Shown here: piece by piece, positions 15,932 through 23,165 of the stretch | Layout: each line of letters opens with the position of its first letter | Position numbering within the stretch: position 1 is the stretch's first letter | Origin: Flavobacterium anseongense | Lineage (GTDB): Bacteria; Bacteroidota; Bacteroidia; Flavobacteriales; Flavobacteriaceae | Length of the DNA stretch: 64,000 bases | Assembly: GCF_021608185.1 (NCBI RefSeq) | Contig: NZ_JAKIHN010000003.1 | Location: 186,001 to 250,000, forward strand | Direction: 5' to 3' | The notes under the pieces: generated by a model | Databases searched by the model: none | What the model saw: only the letters and a program-made list of their open reading frames with translations | What the model was told of the DNA's origin: nothing | Program-made: the position numbers and the translations under genes

Positions 15932-16408
15932 TTACTCCGATTTAATTATCACCGGAAGCACAAATTGTGTTTTTACCGGAATTCCTCTTTTAATCGCCGG
16001 ATTCACTTTTGGAAAATCGACTAAGCGGACACGTAGAATGCTGTCGATTTTTATGGTGTCGTAGGCCACCGAATCTTTTGGGAATTGTGGTTCGAATTCC
16101 ATATCTGCATTAGGCAAAACGGTCACTTTGACTTCAATCGTGTCGAGTTTTGGGAACATAGTTGATAGTGTATCAACTGCCAGTTTTTGTTGAATGGTTG
16201 CTGTTAAAAACTCGAAAAAACATTGCTTGCGTAGGGTTGCATCTGTTAGTTTTTCACAATCGGCCACCGATGGATATTCATCCACTTCGTTCCAATTGAT
16301 TTCCTTCAATTGCTTGTCGAGTAGCTCTTTTTCATTCGGTACTTTCTTTTCAAAGTATTGACACGATTGAAGAAGTAACAACGCTACTATTGGTAAAAGT
16401 TTTTTCAA
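15932..16408 (-). CDS. Lipoprotein of unknown function, TonB-C-like end
   Basis: The 158-residue precursor has a lipoprotein signal, MKKLLPIVALLLLQSC, with lipidation at C16. The C-terminal ~60 residues (VDFPKVNPAIKRGIPVKTQF, then VLPVII) resemble the TonB C-terminal repeat in which a pre-domain segment leads to a VxFxV strand. Similarity is weak. Bacteroidetes carry many such small lipoproteins. It follows the 16413 gene by 4 bases on the minus strand, so they form a pair. Confidence 0.75.
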   Translation of the reverse strand: MKKLLPIVALLLLQSCQYFEKKVPNEKELLDKQLKEINWNEVDEYPSVADCEKLTDATLRKQCFFEFLTATIQQKLAVDTLSTMFPKLDTIEVKVTVLPNADMEFEPQFPKDSVAYDTIKIDSILRVRLVDFPKVNPAIKRGIPVKTQFVLPVIIKSE

Positions 16409-16412
16409 GTTT

Positions 16413-16784
16413 TTACTTTTTGGAATTTAAATAATCGGAATAACTTTTATCAAACCACTCTTTTTTGGTGCGTTGTGCATCTTCTTTTTGGTCTTTATAC
16501 AAAAGTCCAAGCTTTTCGGAATAGATGGCTATTTTGATTGTATAGGTATAAAACTCTTCCTGAGTAAGTGTCAACGAAGTGTCTTTCTGCTTTTTAAAGA
16601 ATTCGAAAAACAAAGCGTCAAAATCGTTTTTATCATAGGATCGCACTTCTTTTTTATACTTCTTATAAAGGTCTTCTTTGAGTTGAGCATCTGGGTCATT
16701 AGTTGCTTTCTCCTGTGCAACTACGTTATTTGTTGCAACCAAAAGTAAAAAAGTAAAAAAGGCTATTTGGGTTATTTTCTTCAT
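16413..16784 (-). CDS. Small secreted protein of unknown function
   Basis: The ATG at 16784 gives 123 residues with a clear Sec signal peptide (MKKITQIAFFTFLLLVATNN, then VVAQ, cleavage likely after AQ). An in-frame start at 16847 would bury that signal and is not preferred. The mature part is charged and helical, rich in Lys, Asp and Tyr (YKKYKKEVRSYDKNDFDALF). I recognise no family. It heads a two-gene unit with the lipoprotein at 15932. Confidence 0.75.
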   Translation of the reverse strand: MKKITQIAFFTFLLLVATNNVVAQEKATNDPDAQLKEDLYKKYKKEVRSYDKNDFDALFFEFFKKQKDTSLTLTQEEFYTYTIKIAIYSEKLGLLYKDQKEDAQRTKKEWFDKSYSDYLNSKK

Positions 16785-16820
16785 ATGCTCAAAAGTAATA
16801 AAAAAAATGAAAGTTCCTAA

Positions 16821-16905
16821 AAGCAAAAAAGCCATCCATCTCGTCAATAAGACGAGAGAAAGCTTTTCATCTCGTCAGAATGACGAGACTACTAAACCGC
16901 GCTAC
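16821..16905 (-). repeat. Terminator-like repeat, copy A (downstream of GIY-YIG)
   Basis: On the minus strand it runs GTAGCGCGGTTTAGTAG, a hairpin (CTCGTCATTCTGACGAG), AAAGCTTTC, a second hairpin (CTCGTCTTATTGACGAG) and GGATGGCTTTTTT. It can terminate the GIY-YIG transcript. Confidence 0.7.
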
Positions 16906-16906
16906 A

Positions 16907-17155
16907 TTACTTGTTGAATTTTGAAATCAGATATTCTATTGAAGCTCTATTTAATTTCTTCAATCTTTTCTCTTCTATCAATGCTTCTCTCTTAGTCTCA
17001 TGGCTAAGATAATATAATAATTCCCAATCATTAGCTTTAGAAGTATATGGGCTTTTACCAGAATTATGGTAAATTAATCGTGTTTCAATGTTTATAGAAA
17101 ATCCTTTGTAATATATGTTCAAAGATTTCGAAAAAAGGATATAAGTATAAAACAT
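16907..17155 (-). CDS. Small GIY-YIG nuclease domain protein
   Basis: The ATG at 17155 gives 82 residues (MFYTYILFSKSLNIYYKGFS). A GTG at 17185 would start inside the upstream repeat hairpin and is rejected. Core motifs are YTYILFS, YYKGFSINIETRLIYHNSG (the usual V/I before Gly is Lys here) and EEKRLKKLNR with the metal-binding Glu. It is a single-domain nuclease without a DNA-binding extension. It lies between two copies of a terminator-like repeat, parallel to the 11642 gene. Confidence 0.85.
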   Translation of the reverse strand: MFYTYILFSKSLNIYYKGFSINIETRLIYHNSGKSPYTSKANDWELLYYLSHETKREALIEEKRLKKLNRASIEYLISKFNK

Positions 17156-17166
17156 AGTGCAATATA

Positions 17167-17232
17167 AAGCAAAAAAGCCATCCACAATAAAGTGGAAAGC
17201 TTTTCATTGGTCTAACTACTAAACCGCGCTAC
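17167..17232 (-). repeat. Terminator-like repeat, copy B (upstream of GIY-YIG)
   Basis: On the minus strand it runs GTAGCGCGGTTTAGTAG, TTAGACCA, ATGAAAAGCTTTC, the hairpin CCACTTTATTGTGG and ATGGCTTTTTT. It ends 11 bases before the GIY-YIG start codon. Confidence 0.7.
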
Positions 17233-17315
17233 GAGTTACAAAGTCGTAGCAAACAACACAACTAATTTTGAATGACTCACTAAATTTGTGAATGCATTTC
17301 ATTTGCTTTTTTGGG
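17233..17315. other. Gene-free stretch between repeat B and the tRNA-Asp terminator
   Basis: It contains CTACGACTTTGTAACTCGTAG as a small hairpin on the minus strand, continuous with repeat B. Nothing else is seen. Confidence 0.4.
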
Positions 17316-17344
17316 CAAAAAAGCACTTTGTTTCCAAAGTGCTC
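17316..17344 (-). terminator. Terminator of tRNA-Asp
   Basis: On the minus strand AGCACTTTGGAAACAAAGTG, then CTTTTTTG. It lies 12 bases past the tRNA 3' end. Confidence 0.85.
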
Positions 17345-17356
17345 TTCCCAATTTCG

Positions 17357-17430
17357 CGGTCTGGACGGGACTCGAACCCGCGACCCCATGCGTGACAGGC
17401 ATGTATTCTAACCAACTGAACTACCAAACC
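17357..17430 (-). tRNA. tRNA-Asp (anticodon GUC)
   Basis: The reverse complement begins GGTTTGGTAGTTCAGTTGGT and ends CCAGACCG. Its acceptor stem is GGTTTGG/CCAGACC with one G-U pair, the anticodon arm is CATGC-CTGTCAC-GCATG, and the T-arm is GCGGGTTCGAGTCCCGT. Length is 74 bases and no CCA is encoded. Confidence 0.95.
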
Positions 17431-17515
17431 TCTGCGTTATTGCGGTTGCAAATATACAATCGTTTTTCAAATCTGCAACTATTTTTTTAAAAAATAAAAT
17501 GTGTAAAAAACAATT

Positions 17516-18442
17516 CTAACCAAACATTTGTTTTTCAACCAAATAAGTAGTCAGAATCTTCTCGAAACTTTCTTCCACAGCCACAGGAACATACTTAATT
17601 CTGTTTTGTGCGCAAGTCATGGCCAATGTTTTGAAGTAATCATTCACCTTTTCTTCATAGGCATCTTTGACACTATCGGCAAAAATATTAATGGTTTCTC
17701 CCGTTTCTAAGTCGATGAACTTTCGCGGAGCGTTATCAAAATTGAAATTGATTTCGGTTTTTTTATCGATAACATGAAAAACAACGACTTTGTGTTTGTT
17801 GTGTTTCAAATGCTGTAAAGCATTGAAAAGCGCCTCATTATTACCTGTTTGAAACATATCGGTAAACAATATAATCATCGAACGGCGATGAATTTTTTCA
17901 GCAATTTGATGCAAAAAGGTAACTGTATCAGTGCTTTTAGAATTTTTTGGCTTTTCTAAAAGCTCTTCCAGTTTATTCAAAATCATGCGGTGATGACGAT
18001 CGCTTCCTTTTTCCGGGGCATAATATTCAAAAGTATCTGAATAGACGCTTAAGCCAACAGCATCGCGTTGTTTTTTTAATAAATTCATTAAAACGGCTGA
18101 AGCTAAAACTGAAAAACCAATTTTGTTATGATAAAAAGGTTCCTCATTTTTTAGCTTTGGATAATGCATCGACGAAGAATTATCAATAATCAAATGACAA
18201 CGAAGATTGGTTTCTTCTTCATATTTTTTGGTGTACAACCTGTCGGTTTTGGCGAATAATTTCCAGTCGATATGCTTGGTGCTTTCACCGGAATTATAGA
18301 CTTTATGTTCGGCAAATTCGGCAGAAAAACCATGAAACGGACTTTTATGCATTCCTGAAATAAATCCTTCCACAACTTGATTTGCAAGTAATTCGAGATG
18401 TTTAAAGCCTGATACTAGTTCTTTTTGTTCTTCGATCTTCAT
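17516..18442 (-). CDS. DUF58 domain protein
   Basis: The 308 residues match DUF58, a VWA-like family. The signature KVYNSGESTKHIDWKLFAKT is near residue 50, and the VWA MIDAS-like strand LIIDNSSSM at about residue 90 retains DxSxS; MIILFTDMF holds the later Asp. DUF58 proteins usually work next to a MoxR AAA ATPase and BatA/B VWA proteins, possibly in envelope-stress or chaperone roles. None of these partners is adjacent here. It is convergent with nothing and follows tRNA-Asp in the upstream direction. Confidence 0.88.
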   Translation of the reverse strand: MKIEEQKELVSGFKHLELLANQVVEGFISGMHKSPFHGFSAEFAEHKVYNSGESTKHIDWKLFAKTDRLYTKKYEEETNLRCHLIIDNSSSMHYPKLKNEEPFYHNKIGFSVLASAVLMNLLKKQRDAVGLSVYSDTFEYYAPEKGSDRHHRMILNKLEELLEKPKNSKSTDTVTFLHQIAEKIHRRSMIILFTDMFQTGNNEALFNALQHLKHNKHKVVVFHVIDKKTEINFNFDNAPRKFIDLETGETINIFADSVKDAYEEKVNDYFKTLAMTCAQNRIKYVPVAVEESFEKILTTYLVEKQMFG

Positions 18443-18522
18443 AACCCAAATATAGGGATTTGGAAATTTTAAAATTTGAAAATTTGGAAATATTTATGAT
18501 GAAAAATACAAAATGTGAATTT

Positions 18523-18600
18523 TAGCCCCGATTGGAGCAAACTACCGTGTAGTGCGGAAAGCGGGTGTGCATTTCCTATGAAAGAAAATGTGATGCTCCT
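18523..18600 (+). repeat. Flavo-1-like structured repeat, with internal hairpin
   Basis: It starts AGCCCCGATTGGAGCAAACT, has the hairpin CTACCGTGTAG, then GCGGAAAGCGGG, a second hairpin (TGCATTTCCTATGAAAGAAA region) and ends GATGCTCCT. It lies between the thioredoxin terminator and the DUF58 gene. Confidence 0.65.
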
Positions 18601-18608
18601 AATAAAAA

Positions 18609-18631
18609 AAGCCCAACTTTCGTTGAGCTTT
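18609..18631 (-). terminator. Terminator of trxA with GAAA tetraloop
   Basis: On the minus strand AAGCTCAAC-GAAA-GTTGGGCTT is followed by TTTTT. Confidence 0.85.
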
Positions 18632-18653
18632 TAAAGTATTGTGTGATTATTGA

Positions 18654-18971
18654 TTACAAAAGTGCGTCAATAGCATCTGTGTAGGTTTTCTTTGGAGCAA
18701 CGCCAACCTGACGTCCAACTACTTCTCCGTTTTGGAAAACTAAAACCGTTGGAATGTTACGAACTCCGTATTTTGCAGCGAACTCCTGATTGGCATCAAC
18801 ATCAACTTTTCCTACTGTTGCCTTTCCTTCATATTCTGTTGCGATTTCGTCGATAACCGGTCCAACCATTCTGCATGGACCACACCAAGCTGCCCAAAAA
18901 TCCACTACTACCGGTTTATTTGATTTTAATACTACTTCATCAAAAGTAGCATCTGTTATTGCTAAAGCCAT
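18654..18971 (-). CDS. trxA: Thioredoxin
   Basis: The 105 residues are a canonical thioredoxin with no signal peptide. The active site WCGPC lies at residues 29-33 (C30, C33), and the cis-Pro motif NIPTVLVF at about residue 73. The protein keeps cytoplasmic dithiols reduced and serves ribonucleotide reductase and other clients. It is a single gene, ended by a GAAA-loop terminator. An 8-bp inverted repeat overlaps its candidate promoter. Confidence 0.95.
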   Translation of the reverse strand: MALAITDATFDEVVLKSNKPVVVDFWAAWCGPCRMVGPVIDEIATEYEGKATVGKVDVDANQEFAAKYGVRNIPTVLVFQNGEVVGRQVGVAPKKTYTDAIDALL

Positions 18972-19003
18972 ATTTTATATTTTTAAATTAGTGTAATTAT
19001 TTG

Positions 19004-19032
19004 ATGCCAAAATTAGGCATTTTATTTGGCAT
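19004..19032 (-). promoter_or_regulatory. Candidate promoter and operator of trxA
   Basis: On the minus strand TAATTTTG (19008-19015) fits the -7 consensus. It is overlapped by a perfect inverted repeat ATGCCAAA (19004-19011) and TTTGGCAT (19025-19032) with a 13-base spacer, which may be a repressor or activator site, or a 5' hairpin. Confidence 0.4.
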
Positions 19033-19115
19033 GAATGTTATAAAAAAATCAGTTTTGATTATGAAATTATTGTCAGAACTGATACTTAGTTTGGGAACTT
19101 GTCCAACTATGGCTC

Positions 19116-20996
19116 TTATTCTTTAACAATGCGTTTTACAACATTTTTTGTACCATTAGAAACTTTAACCAGGTAAACTCCGGCTTGTAAATGTTGCATG
19201 TTCAGAGTTTGCGTAGTTTCTTTTACCTTTTTTGTACTGATCAATTTTCCTGAAATATCATATAACCTAATAAAGGTATTAGTAGTGAATTCTTTTCCTA
19301 ATTCAATAGTCAGTAAATTGGTAACTGGGTTAGGATATACCCGAAAAGCTTCAAAATTTGTTTCAGGAAAACCAAGAGGTGCGCTTTGACAAACATCAAG
19401 TCGATCCAGATTTGCTGCTCCGGAACTGGTTAGAGCTACAAACCTAATCGTGTTATTTCCCTCTATTAGACTTAAACTAAAAACAACTGAATTCCAAGTG
19501 GTAAATGACCCTGTATTTGGAAAACTCAAACTGCTTATTTGTTCACTTCCGTTAACCAATACACTTACTGTGCGATCAACGGCACTACCGTTTGCATGAC
19601 GGAATTTAAGATTGTGTACTCCTGCTGTAGAAACATTTACGACAATTTCGTACCATGCACCAACAGCGTTTGGTGTATTTACAAATCCGGTTCCTGTAAA
19701 TCCGGCATTATTACTATCAATAGTTCCTCCTGCAATCATAGTTCCTGTTTCGGCTTGGTATTCTGTCCAGGTACAATCAGCATCACAGGCTGTATTTCCG
19801 GTATTTCCTCCAACGCAAATGTTGCAACCATCAATAAAAGCTGTTCCATTCTGAACACCATTACAATCTATGACACAAGGTTGCAAACCAGTATTTCCTC
19901 CTACACATATTCCGCATGCATCAAGATACGCTGTTCCCATATTGTCTCCATTACAATCATTACCAATTCTTCCAACTCCTGCATAAAGAGGTACAACAGT
20001 TTTTACGTCTTCGGTAACACTAGTTAAGACAGTTGAATAATCATAAGGAATAGTGGCAATACAATTACCCGGATATGCTCTTGCGGTTCGTGCTATTTCA
20101 ATATTATCTATTCTTTCTGTAAATCCAGGATAATCATTAGGTGTATAAATTGAATAGTGCAAAGGTTCATAATAATTTTTTTCAACACGAACACAACTAC
20201 CATTTCTAATCTCGGAAGCATCAACTGCTCCTACTACATAATTATTAAAAAAATGCCCTGTCGCTCCTCTATACATTGGAATACGATAGTGAACTTTGTT
20301 ATAATAATTATGGTGGTACGTTATTTTTCTGTCAGCCCATAGGTCAGTTTCACTAGCACCAACCAAATTCGATTTATGATGATCATGCATATAACACCAT
20401 GAAACGGTTATAAAACCGGACTGTCCTTTAATATCAATCAAGCCATCATATAAGTCTATATTAGGCTGAATATCCGGATCTATAGAAAATAATTCACAGT
20501 GGTCAATCCAAATATTGGTACTTGCACCTCTTATTCCGATACAATCGCCTCCATTCACCAAAATTTGAGGTAATCCATTATCTCCGGTAGCCGAATAAAC
20601 TCCGGGCGTATCTACTCGAGTTGTTACTCCTGTCATTGATATTTTTAAATTCTGAATAATAATATTACTGTGGTTATTAATATCTAAACCCACACCAAAC
20701 AAATAGGCCGTATTTCCGACACCAATTATTGATTTATTGGAACCTACAACAATTGTCCCTCCATTTGCTCCGTTTGAGATGGTGCCGTTAACCATAATGG
20801 TATAAGCCGTAGTGCTTTCAGCATAGGATTTTAAATCGGCATAATTGCTTACACTTACTACTGAACCTGCTTGTCCTCCGGTAGTTCCTCCGTTTTGGGT
20901 TGCAAAGCCAACCAAATCAAAATTAACCTGGGCAGTTATTAAACCCGGAATAGATAATACTCCAGTAAAAATTAAAAACAGCACTGTTTTTTTCAT
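19116..20996 (-). CDS. Secreted pectate lyase (PL1-like) with CBM35-type module and T9SS sorting domain
   Basis: The 626-residue precursor has a Sec signal (MKKTVLFLIFTGVLSIPGLI, TAQ). A parallel beta-helix lyase domain spans about 25-340, with NIWIDHCELFS (metal site) and YYNKVHYRIPMYRGATGHFF, where the conserved R-x-P-x-x-R/H of pectate lyases is seen as RIPMYR. A short Cys-rich double repeat (DACGICVGGNTG, DGCNICVGGNTG) follows, then a CBM35/CBM6-like domain (AEYQAETG... GAANLDRLDV), and finally the type A sorting signal (VYPNPVTNLLTIEL). It is expected to degrade pectin outside the cell. Confidence 0.88.
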   Translation of the reverse strand: MKKTVLFLIFTGVLSIPGLITAQVNFDLVGFATQNGGTTGGQAGSVVSVSNYADLKSYAESTTAYTIMVNGTISNGANGGTIVVGSNKSIIGVGNTAYLFGVGLDINNHSNIIIQNLKISMTGVTTRVDTPGVYSATGDNGLPQILVNGGDCIGIRGASTNIWIDHCELFSIDPDIQPNIDLYDGLIDIKGQSGFITVSWCYMHDHHKSNLVGASETDLWADRKITYHHNYYNKVHYRIPMYRGATGHFFNNYVVGAVDASEIRNGSCVRVEKNYYEPLHYSIYTPNDYPGFTERIDNIEIARTARAYPGNCIATIPYDYSTVLTSVTEDVKTVVPLYAGVGRIGNDCNGDNMGTAYLDACGICVGGNTGLQPCVIDCNGVQNGTAFIDGCNICVGGNTGNTACDADCTWTEYQAETGTMIAGGTIDSNNAGFTGTGFVNTPNAVGAWYEIVVNVSTAGVHNLKFRHANGSAVDRTVSVLVNGSEQISSLSFPNTGSFTTWNSVVFSLSLIEGNNTIRFVALTSSGAANLDRLDVCQSAPLGFPETNFEAFRVYPNPVTNLLTIELGKEFTTNTFIRLYDISGKLISTKKVKETTQTLNMQHLQAGVYLVKVSNGTKNVVKRIVKE

Positions 20997-21038
20997 ATCA
21001 ACTTCATTTTATAATTGTTCCCTTATGTATTTTGCTTT

Positions 21039-22982
21039 CTAATGTTTAATAATACGTTTCACAACATTGTTAATACCATTGGTAACGCTGACTAAATATA
21101 CACCAGCGTTTAAATTTTTTAAATTCAAAGTATGAATACTTCCCTCAATCTTATTTTTCAATATTAATTTCCCGGTTATATCATATAATTGTACTATTGA
21201 TTCTTGTACAAATTCTGGAGCTATTTCAATAGTTAGTAAATTGGTAATTGGATTAGGATACAAATCAAATTTAAATGCCTGATTTACAGTTTCCGTGCCT
21301 AACAATGTACAGTCAAAAACATCCAGACGATCTAAATTTGCTGCACCGGAACTGGTTAGCGATACAAATCTCACGGTATTATCTCCTGCGTTTAAATTCA
21401 AACTAAAATTTGATTTATCCCAAGTTGTCCATGCTCCGGTATAGGGAAAGCTTAAGTTATTTATTTGAGTAACTCCATTAACAACGACACTTTGTGTACG
21501 GTCTATTGCAGCCCCATTACCGTATCTAAAACTACAATCATATAAACCTGCAGAAGGTACGTTAACGGTAATTTCGCACCATGCACCAATAGCATTTGAT
21601 GTGTTTACAAATCCGGTTCCTGTATACCCAACATGATTGCTATCAATAGTTCCTCCCGGACTTATGGTACCGGCTTCGGCTTGATATTCTGTATGTGGAC
21701 ACAAAATAGTAACCGTAATAGTACTGCTAGCTGTAAGTCCACCATCCATTGTGGTTGCTGTGATAGAAACAACACCTGGAACTATTCCGGTAACTAAACC
21801 TGTGGCACTTACTGTAGCAATAGCAGTATTACCAGAAGACCATGTTACTGCTGTATTTGTAGCATTTGAAGGACTTACCGATGCTGCTAATTGAATAGTA
21901 TCGCCTTCGCGTATTGATCCGGTAGTTGGCGATACAGAAATGCCCGTTACCGAAACTGGTAAAGAAGTCGCACAACTGCATTGCGTTGGATTATCCATCG
22001 TTGGTCCTGCTCCACATTCTGAATTTGTAACTAACGATTTTACATCATCAACGGGATTAATAGTATAGGCATAAGGAGGGATGAATGCGGTATATCCACC
22101 AACACTTACATCGCCTGTATTTCCTGTGCATGAAACAAATCTACAACCTATTGTAAAAATACCAGCTTCCGCTCCCGGAGTAATAAGGTCAACAGGAGTG
22201 TTTATCCCTTCAAAATAACTACCTTCTTCTCTGACATTAGACATAAATCCTGCTCTTGCACCGCTAGAATTCGAATAATAACAATTCAATACATGTATCT
22301 TTCCGTATCTGGTTCGAGGTGTACGGGAATCAACATCTTTCCACCAGCAATTGGCAAAAGTGACATTCAGTTTTCCCCAACTTTCAGGCTCAGTATCACT
22401 CGATCCAATAAGATTAGAAAAATTATGAATTCCAGCAGCCGAATAAGTAAATATACACCAAGTAACAGAAACATTATCAGAGCCTCTAACTACATCAAAA
22501 TTCCCATCCTCACCATCCATAATTTTACAATGATCTACCCAAATTCTTTTAGAGCCAGTAATATTAACAGCATCCCAATTCTGGTTTCCATTAGTATTAC
22601 CAGGTCCTGTTATTGTTAAATTCCGAATAATTATATTATTTACACCATTCATTTGCCAAGAACAACGAACTGTTACACCCCCATATCCAATTATTGTTTT
22701 ATCTGACTTTATATAAAGGACATCTCCTGTATTACCTACATAGCCCGCACCAACATCATTCACAATATAAATAACTTTTGGTCCTATAGATTCTGCTGCA
22801 GTTTTTAAATCGGCAAAAGTAGTTACTTCAATAGGAGTTTCATTCCCACCGCCAGTTGGAGGACCCACATAAGTTTGACCATCATAATTTGCCCAACCAA
22901 TAGAAGAACAAGCGTCTTGTGCAATCATTGAAACTGAGAATGATAGTACAAAACCAATTAATACTACTTTAATCGACTTCAT
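21039..22982 (-). CDS. Secreted pectate lyase (PL1-like) with Big2, CBM35-type module and T9SS sorting domain
   Basis: The 647-residue precursor has a Sec signal (MKSIKVVLIGFVLSFSVSMI, AQ). A pectate-lyase beta-helix follows (KRIWVDHCKIMDGEDGNFDV with metal-binding Asp, and DSRTPRTRYGKIHVLNCYY). A bacterial Ig-like Big2 domain (ISVSPTTGSIREGDTIQLAA) and a CBM35/CBM6-like module close to that of the neighbour come next, then a T9SS type A domain. The 42-base gap to the 19116 gene suggests an operon transcribed on the minus strand, with this gene first. The pair shares the CBM and sorting region, likely by duplication. Confidence 0.88.
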   Translation of the reverse strand: MKSIKVVLIGFVLSFSVSMIAQDACSSIGWANYDGQTYVGPPTGGGNETPIEVTTFADLKTAAESIGPKVIYIVNDVGAGYVGNTGDVLYIKSDKTIIGYGGVTVRCSWQMNGVNNIIIRNLTITGPGNTNGNQNWDAVNITGSKRIWVDHCKIMDGEDGNFDVVRGSDNVSVTWCIFTYSAAGIHNFSNLIGSSDTEPESWGKLNVTFANCWWKDVDSRTPRTRYGKIHVLNCYYSNSSGARAGFMSNVREEGSYFEGINTPVDLITPGAEAGIFTIGCRFVSCTGNTGDVSVGGYTAFIPPYAYTINPVDDVKSLVTNSECGAGPTMDNPTQCSCATSLPVSVTGISVSPTTGSIREGDTIQLAASVSPSNATNTAVTWSSGNTAIATVSATGLVTGIVPGVVSITATTMDGGLTASSTITVTILCPHTEYQAEAGTISPGGTIDSNHVGYTGTGFVNTSNAIGAWCEITVNVPSAGLYDCSFRYGNGAAIDRTQSVVVNGVTQINNLSFPYTGAWTTWDKSNFSLNLNAGDNTVRFVSLTSSGAANLDRLDVFDCTLLGTETVNQAFKFDLYPNPITNLLTIEIAPEFVQESIVQLYDITGKLILKNKIEGSIHTLNLKNLNAGVYLVSVTNGINNVVKRIIKH

Positions 22983-23165
22983 TTTTATAGAGATTTTAGT
23001 TCAAATTTTTAAAGGTTAAATCCTTTTTTTTGAACGAATTGCTTCAAACATACTAATTTTTGAAAGATAAAAAAAGAAAAACAATAATTAAAATTAGATA
23101 AATAATCTGAAAATCACGAGGTTTTTAGAAGTCCAAATAGATGTGTTCAATCTGATTTTCTGATT

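Larger units (their letters stand above)
16821..17232. mobile_element. Direct-repeat-bounded GIY-YIG cassette
   Basis: Two direct copies of a terminator-like repeat (16821-16905 and 17167-17232) enclose one GIY-YIG gene. They share AAGCAAAAAAGCCATCCA, GAAAGCTTTTCAT and CTACTAAACCGCGCTAC and differ in the hairpin inserts between these blocks. Confidence 0.55.

Noticed and set aside
17167..17232. Considered as a tRNA remnant because of its position after tRNA-Asp
   Set aside because: No acceptor stem, T-loop or anticodon arm can be folded, and a second copy lies away from any tRNA. A repeat is a better reading.
18470..18500. Possible further AATTCCAA-family repeat before the DUF58 start
   Set aside because: The match is limited to AT-rich runs (TTTGGAAATTTT) without the full arm, so chance similarity is likely.
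19539..20027. 162-codon plus-strand frame inside the first pectate lyase
   Set aside because: It lies wholly antisense to a well-supported gene, with Ser/Thr/Ile-biased composition typical of a shadow frame.
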